This document shows, one piece after another, positions 35,680-45,924 of a DNA stretch of 64,000 nt. Source of the DNA: Curtobacterium flaccumfaciens. GTDB lineage: Bacteria; Actinomycetota; Actinomycetes; Actinomycetales; Microbacteriaceae. The notes beneath the pieces are model-generated. The model worked only from the letters and a program-made list of their open reading frames with translations. It was not told the DNA's origin and ran no database searches. Made by a program: the position numbers and the translations under genes. Where the stretch lies: the NCBI GenBank assembly GCA_029689965.1, contig CP121450.1, forward strand, positions 124,001-188,000, written 5' to 3'. Numbering within the stretch: the stretch's first letter is position 1; each line of letters starts with the position of its first letter.

Positions 35680-37011
35680 TCACTCGGCGCGGAGCGGGGC
35701 ACGGAAGGTCTCGCGCGCGCGGAGCACCACGATGCCGCTGACGAGCGCGGCGCCCATCACGTAGAACGCCGGAGCGAAGGTGTTGCCGGTCGAGGTGATG
35801 AGGAACGTCGCGAAGTACGGCGTGATCCCGCCGAAGACGGCGACGCAGAGGTTGTACGCGATGGACATCGAGCCGTACCGGATGTTCGTCGGAACAGCCT
35901 CGGCCATGGCCGCGCTCATCGCACCGTCGAACGCCGCCATGAAGACCCCGAGGAGCACCATCGCGGCGGTGGCCGCCCAGAAGTTCCCGGCGTTCATGAG
36001 CACGAGGGTCGGGTAGGTCAGCACGACGAACCCGGCGCATCCGGCGAGCATGACGGGCCGCCGACCGATGCGGTCGCTCAGCAGCCCGAAGCAGGGCACC
36101 AGTGCCGCGATGACGACGAACCCGATCACGGTCACGCCGTACGCGACCGTGGGGCTGTAGTGCAGATCGGTCTGGAGGTAGCTCGGCATGAAGGTCTGCA
36201 GGATCCAGTGCCCGACGGCCTTGATCACGACGAAACCGACGCAGAACAGCAGGGCGCGCCACGACGTCCGGAACGATCGGCGCAACGGGTTCGCCGCGAC
36301 CTCACCGCGGGCCTGGACCGCCTTGAACTCCGGGGTGTCCTCCAGCCTCGAGCGGAGGTAGAGCCCGGCGAGGCCGAGCGGCAGGGCGAGCATGAACAGC
36401 ACGCGCCACCCCCACGAGTCGAGCGCGTCCGAACCCGCGAGCGAGGTGAAGAGGAACACCAGACCGCCGCCGACGACGAACGCGGCGAAGCCGAACACGT
36501 CGACGAAGCTCGAGACGAACCCGCGGCGGTTCGACGGCGCGTACTCCGCCAGCAGCGTGGTCGCACCCGAGCTCTCACCGCCGGCGGCGAAGCCCTGCAC
36601 GAGCCGGACGACGACGAGCAGGAGCGGAGCGAGGAGCCCCACCGACTGGTAGGTGGGCAGGACACCCATCACGAACGTCGCGCCGCTCGTCACCAGGATG
36701 ACGGTGGCGAGGGTCGTCTTCCGGCCGATCCGGTCGCCCATCGAGCCCCAGAACAGACCGCCGAGCGGGCGCATGACGAAGCCGGCCCCGAACACCGCGA
36801 ACGCCGAGAGCAGGGCGGCCTGCGGGTCCCCTTGGCGGAAGAAGTGCACCGAGATGACCGTCGCGAGCGTCCCGTAGAGACCGAAGTCGAACCACTCCAC
36901 GAAGTGTCCGGCACCCGCGGCCGCGATCACCTTCTTCAGTCGCGCACGGCGTGCTGCGTCGTCGAGGGGCGTGACGGTGGACGCGTCAGGCCCTGCAGTG
37001 GTTCCGCTCAT
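35680..37011 (-). CDS. MFS transporter of the metabolite:H+ symporter (MHS) family
   Basis: Proton-coupled uptake carrier of the ProP/KgtP/ShiA group. 443 residues and uninterrupted, with twelve hydrophobic helices. Family motifs are GHFVEWFDFGLYGTLA near 35, GDRIGRKTTLATVIL near 92, RLVQGFAAGGESSGA near 136 and the second motif A LLSDRIGRRPVMLAG near 312. MHS carriers usually import organic acids, betaines or similar solutes. It diverges from the FAD oxidoreductase, suggesting it imports that enzyme's substrate. An AGGA ribosome site precedes the ATG. Confidence 0.93.
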   Translation of the reverse strand: MSGTTAGPDASTVTPLDDAARRARLKKVIAAAGAGHFVEWFDFGLYGTLATVISVHFFRQGDPQAALLSAFAVFGAGFVMRPLGGLFWGSMGDRIGRKTTLATVILVTSGATFVMGVLPTYQSVGLLAPLLLVVVRLVQGFAAGGESSGATTLLAEYAPSNRRGFVSSFVDVFGFAAFVVGGGLVFLFTSLAGSDALDSWGWRVLFMLALPLGLAGLYLRSRLEDTPEFKAVQARGEVAANPLRRSFRTSWRALLFCVGFVVIKAVGHWILQTFMPSYLQTDLHYSPTVAYGVTVIGFVVIAALVPCFGLLSDRIGRRPVMLAGCAGFVVLTYPTLVLMNAGNFWAATAAMVLLGVFMAAFDGAMSAAMAEAVPTNIRYGSMSIAYNLCVAVFGGITPYFATFLITSTGNTFAPAFYVMGAALVSGIVVLRARETFRAPLRAE

Positions 37012-37106
37012 CGGGAGTCCTCACACTTCGTTGTCGAGAGTCGGTTGACCATAACACTGATCGGGCACTGTTTGCCACAGGGTGGGAAACGCGAGCCGGT
37101 GAGTGA

Positions 37107-37112
37107 TAGCGT
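37107..37112 (+). promoter_or_regulatory. -10 element of leaderless FAD-oxidoreductase transcript
   Basis: TAGCGT, seven bases before the ATG at 37120. It argues against the upstream GTG at 37111. Confidence 0.55.
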
Positions 37113-37119
37113 GCTGAGC

Positions 37120-39367
37120 ATGCAGTCCCGTGAAGAGCACCACGACGTCGTGGTCGTCGGAGGCGGCCTCGCCGGCGTGAGCGCCGCCGTCGCCGCCGCA
37201 CGCCTCGGCTCGAGCGTCGCGCTCGTGACCAATCGACCCGTGCTCGGTGGCAACTCCTCGAGCGAGATCCGCGTGTGGGTCGTCGGTGCCACGGCCCACG
37301 GCACACAGCGGTTCGCCCGCGAGACCGGGATCATGGGCGAGCTGTTCCTCGAGAACCAGTACCGGAACCCCCAGGGCAACCCGGTCTACTGGGACCAGGT
37401 CGTGCTCGACCTCGTGCGCGCCGAGCCGAACGTGCACCTGCACCTCAACACCGACGTGCGGACCGTGTCGACGGTGGAGGACGGCACCGGTGCACCGCGC
37501 ATCACCTCCGTCACCGGCTGGACGATGGGGTCCGAGATCGAGACCGCCTTCACCGCGCCGGTGTTCCTCGACTGCACGGGCGACGGTCTCATCGGGGCCC
37601 TCGCCGGCGCCGAGTACCGGATCGGCCGCGAAGGACGCGACGAGTACGGCGAGGAGTGGGCTCCGGCCGAACCGGACGACGAGCTCCTCGGCAGCTCGAT
37701 CTTCTTCTCCACACACGACACCGGCCGCCCCGAGAAGTTCGTGCCACCCTCGATCGCGGTGGACCTGGCGAAGACCCCGATCCTCGCGAACCGGGCGATC
37801 CGCACCGGTGACAACGGCTGCAACTACTGGTGGATCGAGTGGGGCGGCGAGCTCGACACCGTCGCCGAGAACGAACGGATCCGCGACGAGCTGTGGGGCG
37901 TCGTGTACGGCATCTGGGACCACATCAAGAACTCCGGCGCGTTCGACGCCGACTCGCTCACCCTCGACTGGGTCGGCGCGATCCCCGGCAAGCGCGAGTA
38001 CCGCCGGTTCGTGGGCGACCACACCCTCACGCAGCAGGACCTCCTGTCGCAGCGGACCTTCCCGGACACGGTGGCGTTCGGCGGCTGGTCGATCGACCTG
38101 CACCCCGTCGAGGGCGTCTACGCCGAGACGGCCGGCGCCCGGCAGCGGTACACGGACGGCACGTACGACATCCCGTTCCGCACCCTCTACTCGGCGAACG
38201 TGACGAACCTGCTGTTCGCCGGCCGGAACATCTCCGCGTCGCACGTGGCCTTCGGCTCGACCCGCGTGATGGCCACCTGCTCGACCCAGGGCCAGGCAGC
38301 AGGGACCGCGGCGCACCTCGTGGCCCGGCACGGCACGACCCCGCGCGAACTCGGCACCGACCACGTCGCCATGCTCCAGCAGACGCTCCTCCGCGAGGAC
38401 GCCCCGCTCATCGGGGTCCAGGTCCGCGACGCGGCGGACCTCGCCCAGCGCGCCCGGATCAGCGCGAGCAGCGAGCTCACCGCGCTCGACACCGCGCCGT
38501 GGACGACCGGCGACGCGTTCGCACTCGACCGGGACGTCGCGGTCGTCCTGCCCGTCGACCCGGCGCTCGGCACCTTCGTGCTGCAGACCGACGCCGACGC
38601 CGCCGTCGAGCTGACGATCGAGCTTCTGGACGACCGGGAAGCCACAGAACTACGCGCCGATCGAGCACGTCGCGACGCACACCACGTCGGTGCCGGCGGG
38701 CACGGGCGAAGCGGTGGTCGACCTCGCCTTCCACCCGGACGAACCGTGCAACGCGGTCGTCGTCGTCCGCCAGGCACCCGGCGTGCGACTGCTCCTGACC
38801 GAGGGGCACCCGTACGGAGTCCTGGCGCTCCGGGCGCGTTCCGCCGACGACGGGCACTTCGACGACCACATCCCCGAGGAGGCCGACCAGCCCGTCACCG
38901 ACTGGGAAGCGCGGGCCCTGCGCGGACGCTCGTTCGCGTTCACCGCAGCCGGCGCATCGGACGCGTGGCGTGCCTCCCGGGTCGCCGACGGCCTCCAGCG
39001 CCCGTTCGGCGGGCCGCACATGTGGTCCTCCGAGGCGGGCGACGGCACGGCGACGCTCACGCTCGACTGGGCGGAGCCCGTCGACGTGCGCCAGGTGCGC
39101 GTCGTGTGGAACGACGACGTCGACGCCGACCTCATCAACCTGCACCACCACCGGACCCCCTGGGACGCCGTCCCGACGCTCGCCCGGGACTACCGGATCG
39201 AGGTGTGCACCGACGGGCTCTGGCGGACGGTCGCCACCGTCGAGGGGAACCGACACCGCCACCGCGTCCACGACGTCCCGCCGACACGGACCGCTTCGCT
39301 CCGCGTCGTCGTCACCGCCACGAACGGGTCGCCGTTCGTCACGGCGAGCGCCGTGAAGGTCTACTGA
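37120..39367 (+). CDS. FAD-dependent oxidoreductase with C-terminal beta-rich domain
   Basis: About 748 residues. The N-terminal dinucleotide fold is VVVVGGGLAGVSAAVAAARLG at residues 10-30, followed by LVTNRPVLGGNSSSEIRVW, typical of the FAD_oxidored family found near glycoside and uronate genes. VFLDCTGDGLIGALAGAEY and LLFAGRNISASHVAFG complete the FAD site. From about residue 520 a beta-rich region with WDAVPTLARDYRIEVCTDGLWRT resembles a discoidin-type carbohydrate-binding fold. The frame changes at AGCTTC (38621-38626); reading AGCTC restores it. The substrate is unknown. Confidence 0.82.
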
Positions 39368-39395
39368 CGGCGCCACGGCGCAGCAGAATGTCCTC

Positions 39396-40175
39396 ATGAC
39401 GAGCGCTCCCGCGAACCAGAGCATCGAACGAGCCGCAGCCGTCCTCGGTGCGCTCGGCGCATCGGAGAACGGCCCGCTCCGCGCCTCGGACATCGCACGC
39501 GCGATCGGGCTGGGCACGTCGACGACGGCACGACTGCTCAACACGCTCGAAGCGCTCCAGTACGTGCGGCGCAACCCGGAGACGCAGGGGTACTCGATCG
39601 GCCGAGCGGTGCTCGAACTCGCCAGTCAGGGGCTCAACCACGACCCGGTGCACCGGGAGTCCCGGGCAGCCGCCCAGGAACTCGCGCAGCGGGTGGAACT
39701 CACGGCGAACGTGGGCGTCCTCGACGGGACGAACTGCATCTACCTCTGCCACTTCGAGGGTCGACTCGCGCCGAAGTCGCACACGATGGTCGGCATGCGG
39801 CAGCCGCTGCACGCCTCGGCGCTCGGCAAGGCCCTGATGCTCGACATGACCGAGCAGCAGCGCGAGGACCTCCTCGGCACCGAGCTCGCTCGGTACACCG
39901 AGCACACCATCGTCGACCATGCCGCGCTCACCGCGGACCTCGGGGCCGCCGAGACCCGTGGCTGGTGCGTCGAGAACCAGGAGCTCGCGCTCGGTCGGTT
40001 CTGCATCGCAGCCCCGATCCGGAACGCGAGCGGGGCGATCGCCGCCGCGATCTCGATCTCCGGCCGGGTGACGGTGCTCCGCACGCGGGACATGGCGTCG
40101 CTCGCGGAGGACCTCATCGAGGTGGCGGACCGCATCAGTGTCGGCCTGGGGAGGATCAGCGCGGTCGCCCTCTGA
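39396..40175 (+). CDS. IclR-family transcriptional regulator
   Basis: Effector-binding regulator of catabolic genes. 259 residues. The N-terminal winged helix includes SIERAAAVLGALGASE, LRASDIARAIGLGTSTTARLL and TLEALQYVRRNPETQGY. The C-terminal GAF-like effector domain includes VGVLDGTNCIYLCHFEG, RQPLHASALGKALML and GWCVENQELALGRFCIAAPI. It follows the FAD gene by 28 bp and probably controls the surrounding cluster. CAGAAT lies six bases before the ATG, so it may also be made from a leaderless mRNA. Confidence 0.95.
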   Translation: MTSAPANQSIERAAAVLGALGASENGPLRASDIARAIGLGTSTTARLLNTLEALQYVRRNPETQGYSIGRAVLELASQGLNHDPVHRESRAAAQELAQRVELTANVGVLDGTNCIYLCHFEGRLAPKSHTMVGMRQPLHASALGKALMLDMTEQQREDLLGTELARYTEHTIVDHAALTADLGAAETRGWCVENQELALGRFCIAAPIRNASGAIAAAISISGRVTVLRTRDMASLAEDLIEVADRISVGLGRISAVAL

Positions 40176-40255
40176 CAGCGCACGGCACTCGACGATGGCG
40201 TCCGCCTGCGGACCCTCCTCCGCGCTGCGCGGACGAGGACTGCGAAGATGGACCC

Positions 40256-41441
40256 ATGAGCGTCATGGTCTCCGCGTTCGATGCCCACCGCACCCGCACC
40301 AGCGAGAAGTACACGGTCTACCCGCCGGAGGTACTCCCGATGTTCGTCGCCGAGATGGACAGTTCGCTCGCCGAACCCGTGCGGGACGCCCTCGTCGCCG
40401 CGGTGCAGGCCGGGACACCGGGTACGTCGGTCACGGCCGGGCACTCCCCGAGGCGTTCGCCGACTTCGCGGAGGACCGCTGGGGCTGGCGCGTGGACCCG
40501 ACCTCGTCCGGACCACCACGGACGTCTCGGTGGCCGCGGTGGAGACGCTCCGCCGGGTCATCGAGCCGGGTGATCAGGTCGTCATCATGCCGCCGGTCTA
40601 CCCGCCGTTCTGGGAGTACGTCGCCGAGGCAGGCGGCTCCGTCACCGAGGTGCCGCTGCTCGCGCCGGACGGCGACGCCGACCCGTTCGACACGACCGCC
40701 GGGTGGCGGATGGACCTGGACGGTATCGCGCGGGCCCTCGCCGACGGGGCCCGCACGGTGCTGCTCTGCAACCCGCACAACCCCCTCGGGCTCGTGCACG
40801 ACCGGGACTCGCTCGCAGCCCTCGCACACCTCGCCGCGGAGTGGGACGCCGTGGTGGTCTCCGACGAGATCCACGCGCCGCTCGTCCACGCGGATGCGGT
40901 CTTCACGCCGTTCCTCGACTCCTGCCCCGAGGCCGCGGAGCTCGGCGTCGCCCTGACGAGCGCGAGCAAGGCGTGGAACCTCGCCGGGACGAAGTGCGCG
41001 CTGATGATCGGGGCCTCCGACCGGGCGCGTGCGTCGTTCGACGGCATGCCGCGCGAGGTCGTCGAACGCACGGGCATCCTCGGGTACACCGCCGCGCTCG
41101 CCGCGTTCCGCGAGGGCGGCCCGTGGCTCGCGTCGCTGCTGACCGAACTCGCGGCGAACCGGCGCACGCTCGCCGAGCGACTCGGCGACGTCCTTCCGGG
41201 AGCCGGCTACCGGCAGCCGCAGGCGTCGTACCTGGCCTGGCTCGACCTGCGAGCGCTGCCGTGGGGCGACGACCCCGCGTCACTGCTCGTCGACGAGGCG
41301 AAGGTCGCGCTCGGCAGCGGCCCGGACTTCGGACGGCAGGGGCTCGGGTTCGCGCGGCTCAACTTCGGCTGCTCGGCCGAGACCCTCGACGAAGCGCTCG
41401 GCCGTCTGCGCACCGCGTACGAGCGGCGCACAGACGGCTGA
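40256..41441 (+). CDS. PatB/MalY-type PLP aminotransferase or C-S lyase (frameshifted reading)
   Basis: Fold-type I PLP enzyme of about 395 residues. MalY/PatB members cleave cystathionine-like C-S bonds. Motifs: YTVYPPEVLPMFVAEMD near 20, GDTGYVGHGRALPEAFADF near 57, the cofactor-site LLCNPHNPLGLVHD near 165 and the PLP lysine in LTSASKAWNLAGTKCA near 234. The C-terminal ARLNFGCSAETLDEAL has the substrate Arg. One G near 40413 and one C near 40500 are missing. Ten bases separate its stop from the convergent nagB stop, without a hairpin. Confidence 0.87.
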
Positions 41442-41450
41442 GCGGAGTCC

Positions 41451-42235
41451 TCACTCGAAGCGCTGCCAGGCCGGCTTGTTGGCGTACGTGTACTCGTAGT
41501 AGTCCGCCAGCTTCAGTCCGGCGGCGGCTTCCGCGTCGACGACGACGGTGGCGTGCTCGTGCAGCTGCAGCGCTGAGCCCGGCACGAACGACGACAGCGG
41601 CCCCTCCACCGCAGCGGCGACGGCATCGGCCTTCGACGAACCCTGCGCCACGAGGACGAAGCTTCGCGCGTCGAGGATCGTGCCGAGCCCCTGCGTCATG
41701 CAGTGGGTCGGGACCTGGTCGAGGTTGTCGAAGAACCGTGCGTTCGCCTCGCGCGTGGACGGCGCGAGCGTCTTGATGCGGGTGCGGGACGCGAACGAGG
41801 ACGTCGGCTCGTTGAAGCCGATGTGGCCGTTGGCGCCGATGCCGAGGATCTGCACGTCGACGCCCCCGGCAGCACGGATCGCGGCGTCGTACTCCTTGGC
41901 GGCGAACTCGAGGTCGTCGGCACGACCGTCCGGCACCCGCACGCGCGACGGGTCGAAGCCGAGCGGTGCGGTGACGTCGCGAGCGATGACACTGGCGTAG
42001 GACTCGGGGTGTTCGAGCGGGATGCCGACGTACTCGTCGAGGGCGAACGCGCGGGCCTCGGCGAACGAGATCTCCCGGCGTCGACACGACGCTGCAGGTC
42101 GGCGTAGATGCCCTGCGGGCTGGACCCGGTGGCGACACCGATGACGGCGGACGGCTTCTTCGCGACGACGGAGGCGATCTTGGCCGCGGCGACGCGACCG
42201 ACCTCAGCCGGCGTGGGCAGGATGATGATCTCCAC
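41451..42235 (-). CDS. nagB: Glucosamine-6-phosphate deaminase (frameshifted reading)
   Basis: Converts GlcN-6-P to fructose-6-P and ammonia, the step after NagA. About 261 residues. Motifs: MEIIILPTPAEVGRVAA at the start, GVATGSSPQGIYADL near 33, FALDEYVGIPLEHPESY near 66, LGIGANGHIGFNEPTSSF near 130 and LVAQGSSKADAV near 200. One G is missing near 42072-42074. The GTG start is leaderless, with TAGGCT six bases upstream. nagA lies 7 kb away, so the pathway genes are split by the catabolic cluster. Confidence 0.93.
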
Positions 42236-42241
42236 GAGGAC

Positions 42242-42247
42242 AGCCTA
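42242..42247 (-). promoter_or_regulatory. -10 element of leaderless nagB transcript
   Basis: TAGGCT on the minus strand, six bases before the nagB GTG. Confidence 0.6.
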
Positions 42248-42284
42248 CTGGTCATGACCAGTCCGCGACAGAGCCCGGTGTCGG

Positions 42285-42290
42285 TAGCGT
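42285..42290 (+). promoter_or_regulatory. -10 element of leaderless NUDIX transcript
   Basis: TAGCGT, six bases before the ATG at 42297. It pairs divergently with the nagB promoter in a 61-bp spacer. Confidence 0.6.
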
Positions 42291-42296
42291 GGCGGC

Positions 42297-42776
42297 ATGC
42301 CCACGCCTGACTTCGTCCTGTCCCTGCGCTCGAAGATCGGGAACGATCCGCTCTGGCTGACCGGTGTCACCGCCGTCGTCACCCGTGGCGAGGGTGCGGA
42401 CCGCGAGCTCCTCGTCGTCCGCCGTGCCGACAACCACGTCTACACGCCGGTGACCGGCATCGTCGACCCCGGCGAGGAACCAGCGGTCGCCGCGGAACGC
42501 GAGGTGCTCGAGGAGGCCGACGTCATCGCCGTCGCGGAACGCCTGGCGTGGGTGCAGGTGCTGCCGGAGATGACCTACACGAACGGCGACCGGGCGCAGT
42601 ACCTCGACCTCGTGTTCGCGTGCCGGTACGTCTCCGGGGAGCCGTTCCCGGCCGACGGCGAGAACACCGAGGCGTTCTGGGCCCGGCTCGACGCCCTGCC
42701 CGAGATGCCCGCGAACATGCGGGCACGGATCGAGGCGGCCCTGTCCGACGACCCGGCCGCGCGCTTCCAGCGCTGA
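42297..42776 (+). CDS. NUDIX hydrolase
   Basis: Nucleoside-diphosphate-linked pyrophosphohydrolase, 159 residues. The NUDIX box runs from GIVDPGEEPAVAAEREV to LEEADV, about residues 58-80; the usual final Gly is replaced here by Asp-Val context. The flanking beta strands (WLTGVTAVVTRGEG and LLVVRRADNHVYTPVTG) fit the family. C-terminal FWARLDALPEMPANMRARI is common in actinobacterial homologues. The substrate cannot be named. Confidence 0.9.
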   Translation: MPTPDFVLSLRSKIGNDPLWLTGVTAVVTRGEGADRELLVVRRADNHVYTPVTGIVDPGEEPAVAAEREVLEEADVIAVAERLAWVQVLPEMTYTNGDRAQYLDLVFACRYVSGEPFPADGENTEAFWARLDALPEMPANMRARIEAALSDDPAARFQR

Positions 42777-42797
42777 CCCCACCGGCCAGTGGGCCCG

Positions 42798-42870
42798 GCC
42801 CGAGACTCGGGGTACGCGACAGTTCTCGCCTGTTTCGTCGCGAGAACTGTCGCCCGGCCGAGTCTCGGGC
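42798..42870. terminator. Nested palindromes between convergent genes
   Basis: The outer stem is GCCCGAGACTCGG (42798-42810) with CCGAGTCTCGGGC (42858-42870). The inner stem is GCGACAGTTCTCGC (42816-42829) with GCGAGAACTGTCGC (42840-42853). Both are perfect. Likely a bidirectional terminator and the best-preserved member of this repeat family. Confidence 0.75.
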
Positions 42871-42896
42871 TCTCGTCACGAGACTCGGGGGCGCCG

Positions 42897-43970
42897 CTAC
42901 GCGAGCGGTGCGACCGCCACGGGGGCGCCGAGCAGGCGCACCGCGATGGCGTCGCCGGCCGCGCGGCGGTCGCCGACCTCGTGCTGGACGGTCACGACGG
43001 TGTCGTCGTCGAGCCGGACCGTGGTGCGACGGATCGAGCCGAGGAAGCTCGAGGCGACGATCGTGCCGGTGACTCCGTCGGGTGCGAAGGCGATGTCCTC
43101 CGGCCGGACGTAGGCGAGCACCGGCCCGTCGGACAACGAGCCGTCGAGTGCGGGCACGCGGAACCCGTACACGAAGACGTCGCCGCCGCGCAGGTCACCG
43201 CGGAGCGGGTTCGACTGGCCGACGAAGTCCGCGGTGAACGCCGATGACGGAGACCGGTAGAGCTCCTCGGGCGTGCCGATCTGCTCGATGCCGCCGGCGT
43301 TCATCACCGCGATGCGGTCGGAGACGGCGAGCGCCTCCTCTTGGTCGTGGGTGACGAAGACGGTCGTGATGCCGAGGTCGCTCTGGATGCGGCGGATCTC
43401 GTCGCGCAGTGACACCCGCACCTTGGCGTCGAGGGCGGACAGCGGCTCGTCGAGCAGGAGCACCCGAGGACGGGTGACCAGGGCACGGGCGAGGGCGACG
43501 CGCTGCTGCTGGCCGCCGGAGAGCTGGTGCGGGTACCGGTCGGCGAAGTCCGCCAGGTGGACCATGTCGAGCGCGTCGATCACCCGCTCACGGCGCGCCG
43601 CTGCCGGGACCCGGCGCATCTCGAGGCCGAAGGCGACGTTCTGCCGCACGGTCATGTGCGGGAACAGCGAGTACTGCTGGAACACCATGCCGATGTCGCG
43701 CTTGTTCACCGGGGTGCCCGCGACGTCGGAGCCGTCGATCCGGATCGAGCCGGCGTCGATGATCTCGAGACCGGCGAGCGCGCGGAGGGCCGTGGTCTTC
43801 CCGCATCCGGAGGGGCCGAGGAGCGACACGAACTCGCCGGGCTCGATGCGCAGCGACAGGCCGGCGAGGGCGCGGTGGGCGCCGTAGTGCTTCTCGACGG
43901 CCTCGAGCTCGACGGTCGCGCCGGCGGTGGCGAGCGACGCCGGTGCGACGGGGGCGGTGACGGTGGTCAT
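42897..43970 (-). CDS. ABC importer ATPase, PotA/FbpC-like
   Basis: Energises the importer encoded just upstream. 357 residues. Walker A GPSGCGKTT is near 52, the Q-loop VFQQYSLFPHM near 97, the signature [15 protein letters not shown] near 148, Walker B LLLDEPLSALDAK near 170 and the switch His in VFVTHDQEEALAV near 202. A C-terminal TOBE domain (VLAYVRPEDIAFAPDG) fits polyamine, iron(III) or phosphonate importers. Its ATG overlaps the stop of the upstream permease by four bases. The transported solute is uncertain. Confidence 0.93.
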   Translation of the reverse strand: MTTVTAPVAPASLATAGATVELEAVEKHYGAHRALAGLSLRIEPGEFVSLLGPSGCGKTTALRALAGLEIIDAGSIRIDGSDVAGTPVNKRDIGMVFQQYSLFPHMTVRQNVAFGLEMRRVPAAARRERVIDALDMVHLADFADRYPHQLSGGQQQRVALARALVTRPRVLLLDEPLSALDAKVRVSLRDEIRRIQSDLGITTVFVTHDQEEALAVSDRIAVMNAGGIEQIGTPEELYRSPSSAFTADFVGQSNPLRGDLRGGDVFVYGFRVPALDGSLSDGPVLAYVRPEDIAFAPDGVTGTIVASSFLGSIRRTTVRLDDDTVVTVQHEVGDRRAAGDAIAVRLLGAPVAVAPLA

Positions 43971-44935
43971 GCGGACTCCTTCCGGGGGCGCCGCTGACGG
44001 GCGCCGGCGCCGGATCGACGGGTCCCGATCCGGCCGATGACGACGAGCAGGACGAACCCGAACACGAGGGCGCCGAGCGAGAAGATCGCGGCGACGTACG
44101 GGTCGGTCTGCTGCACGAGCACGAGCGCGGTCTGGAACGTCGTGCGGGACAGGAACGAGGCGAGGGTGTACTCGCCGAGGACGACCGTGATCGTCAGGAA
44201 GCACGCGGCCGTGATGCCGCGGCGGAGGTTCGGCAGGAGCACCCGCCACGTCACGGTCCACCACGAGGCACCGAGCGATCGTGCGGCCTCGGACAGCACG
44301 TGCATGTCCATCGCGGTGATGGATGCAGCGATCGGCCGGAAGGCGAAGGGCAGCGAGACGATGCCGATCGCGAAGGCCAGCGTCCAGGCGTCCGACCCGA
44401 AGACCTGCGCGACGACCTGGTAGACGGGGATGAACCCGACGACGAGGACGACGACGGGCACCGTGATCGGCACGATGCACACGAACTCGAGCACGCGGCG
44501 CAGGCGGGGGTAGCGGAGCGCGGTGATGACCTGCGCGGGCAGGAGCACGAGCAGGACGATCGCGACGGTGATCACCGCGATGAGCAGCGAAGCGCCGAGT
44601 CCGTCGAACACGGGCTGGTACGTCGGCCGGTTGACCGGGTCGGCGATCGCCGACCAGTGCGCGAGGGTGAAGCCGTCGGTGCCCTGCCGGAAGGTGAACT
44701 CCGCGAGGGCGACGAGCGGGACCGCGAACACGAGGCCGATCACGACGAGCACGATCGCGGCGGTGACCCGTGACGGGGCCACGCCGAAGCGACCGACGCG
44801 AGCCGCGCCTCTCCCCACCGGCACGGCCGGTCCGCCGCTGGCGCGTCGCCCCGGAACCGGCGGCGTGGGCCCAGGCCGGTCCGACGGGCGGGACCGACCC
44901 GACGGGCGCGACGTGCCGGACGTGGCCGCGCTCAT
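43967..44935 (-). CDS. ABC transporter permease (PotC-like)
   Basis: Inner-membrane subunit, 322 residues, uninterrupted. A basic, Pro-rich N-terminus (residues 1-45) precedes six helices, the first being ITAAIVLVVIGLVFAVPL-like from residue 55. The EAA loop is MHVLSEAARSLGASWWTVTW near 222. The C-terminus is short and basic. It overlaps both neighbours by four bases, so the genes are tightly coupled in the order binding protein, permease, permease, ATPase. Confidence 0.92.
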   Translation of the reverse strand: MSAATSGTSRPSGRSRPSDRPGPTPPVPGRRASGGPAVPVGRGAARVGRFGVAPSRVTAAIVLVVIGLVFAVPLVALAEFTFRQGTDGFTLAHWSAIADPVNRPTYQPVFDGLGASLLIAVITVAIVLLVLLPAQVITALRYPRLRRVLEFVCIVPITVPVVVLVVGFIPVYQVVAQVFGSDAWTLAFAIGIVSLPFAFRPIAASITAMDMHVLSEAARSLGASWWTVTWRVLLPNLRRGITAACFLTITVVLGEYTLASFLSRTTFQTALVLVQQTDPYVAAIFSLGALVFGFVLLVVIGRIGTRRSGAGARQRRPRKESA

Positions 44936-45919
44936 CGCTGCCACCTCGCGGCACGGCGCTGGAGCAGCGAGTACGCACCCATGACGACGGCCATCACGAC
45001 GACCATGCCGAACGCGAGCACCCCGGCGACGTTCTGCAGCCCGATGATCGTCTCGCTCGTGAGTTGCGCGCGGATCGTCAGCGGCACGATGCCGCCCTGC
45101 GAGATGAGTGCCGCGGCGGTCGCGAACGACGAGAACCCGTTCGCGAAGAGGAGCAGCAGCGATCCCCAGAACGCCGGCGCGAGCACCGGCAGGCCGATGC
45201 GGCGCCAGTACGTGGCACGCGAGGCGCCGAGGGTGGCCGCGGCCTCGCCCCACTGCGCCTTGACGCCCTCGAGGGCCGGCATGAACGTGAGGACCATCAG
45301 CGGCACCTGGAAGTAGACGTAGGGGATGACGAGCCCGGGCACCGTGTACAGGAAGGTGCCGTTCGCGTTGAGGTCGACGTGGAACACGGAGACGAGCCAG
45401 GACGTGACGAGCCCCTGCACCCCGATCGTCGCGATGAACGCGAACGCGAGCATGACGCCGCCGAACTGCGCGAGGACGCTCGCGGCGGAGTCGATCATGG
45501 AGCGGACGAGCCCGTCCGGCCGGAGCGCGGAGAGTGCCCAGCAGACGATCGCCCCGATGACGGCACCGAGCACGGCTGAGACGGCGGACAGGGCGAACGA
45601 ACCGCCGAACGCCCGGAGCACCGACGGGTCCGCGAACGCCGCGAGGTTCGCGAACGTGACGTGGCCCGCGGCGTCGAAGAACCCGCTGCCGACCGCGATC
45701 ACGGCGGGACCGCGAGGAAGAGCACGACGTACGCCGCGAAGGGGGTGAGGCCGAGCCACGCGATGCCGCCGCGGCGCCGGACACGTGGTCCGGCGCCGCG
45801 GCGGGAGGTGACATCGGCGGGGGCCGGCGCGACGCTGGTGGCGGCCGGCCCGGCCGTGGCGGGAGCGGGCGTCGCGCCCGGCGCGAACGCGCTCCACCCG
45901 GTGCCGATGCGCTCGCCAT
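44932..45919 (-). CDS. ABC transporter permease (PotB-like, frameshifted reading)
   Basis: Second membrane subunit, about 329 residues. After correction it starts MASASAPGWSAFAPGATPAP, a long Ala/Pro-rich cyt. tail, before the first helix GLTPFAAYVVLFLAVPAVIAV. The EAA loop is WGEAAATLGASRATYWRRI near 225. Two bases are missing: a G near 45896 and a G near 45704. The ATG lies five bases after the binding-protein stop. Confidence 0.88.
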
Positions 45920-45924
45920 GCTGC

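Noticed and set aside
35446-37119. Plus-strand open frame extending the FAD oxidoreductase upstream
   Set aside because: It is antisense to the MHS transporter and SDR genes. The FAD protein begins with its dinucleotide motif after 37120, where a leaderless promoter is present.
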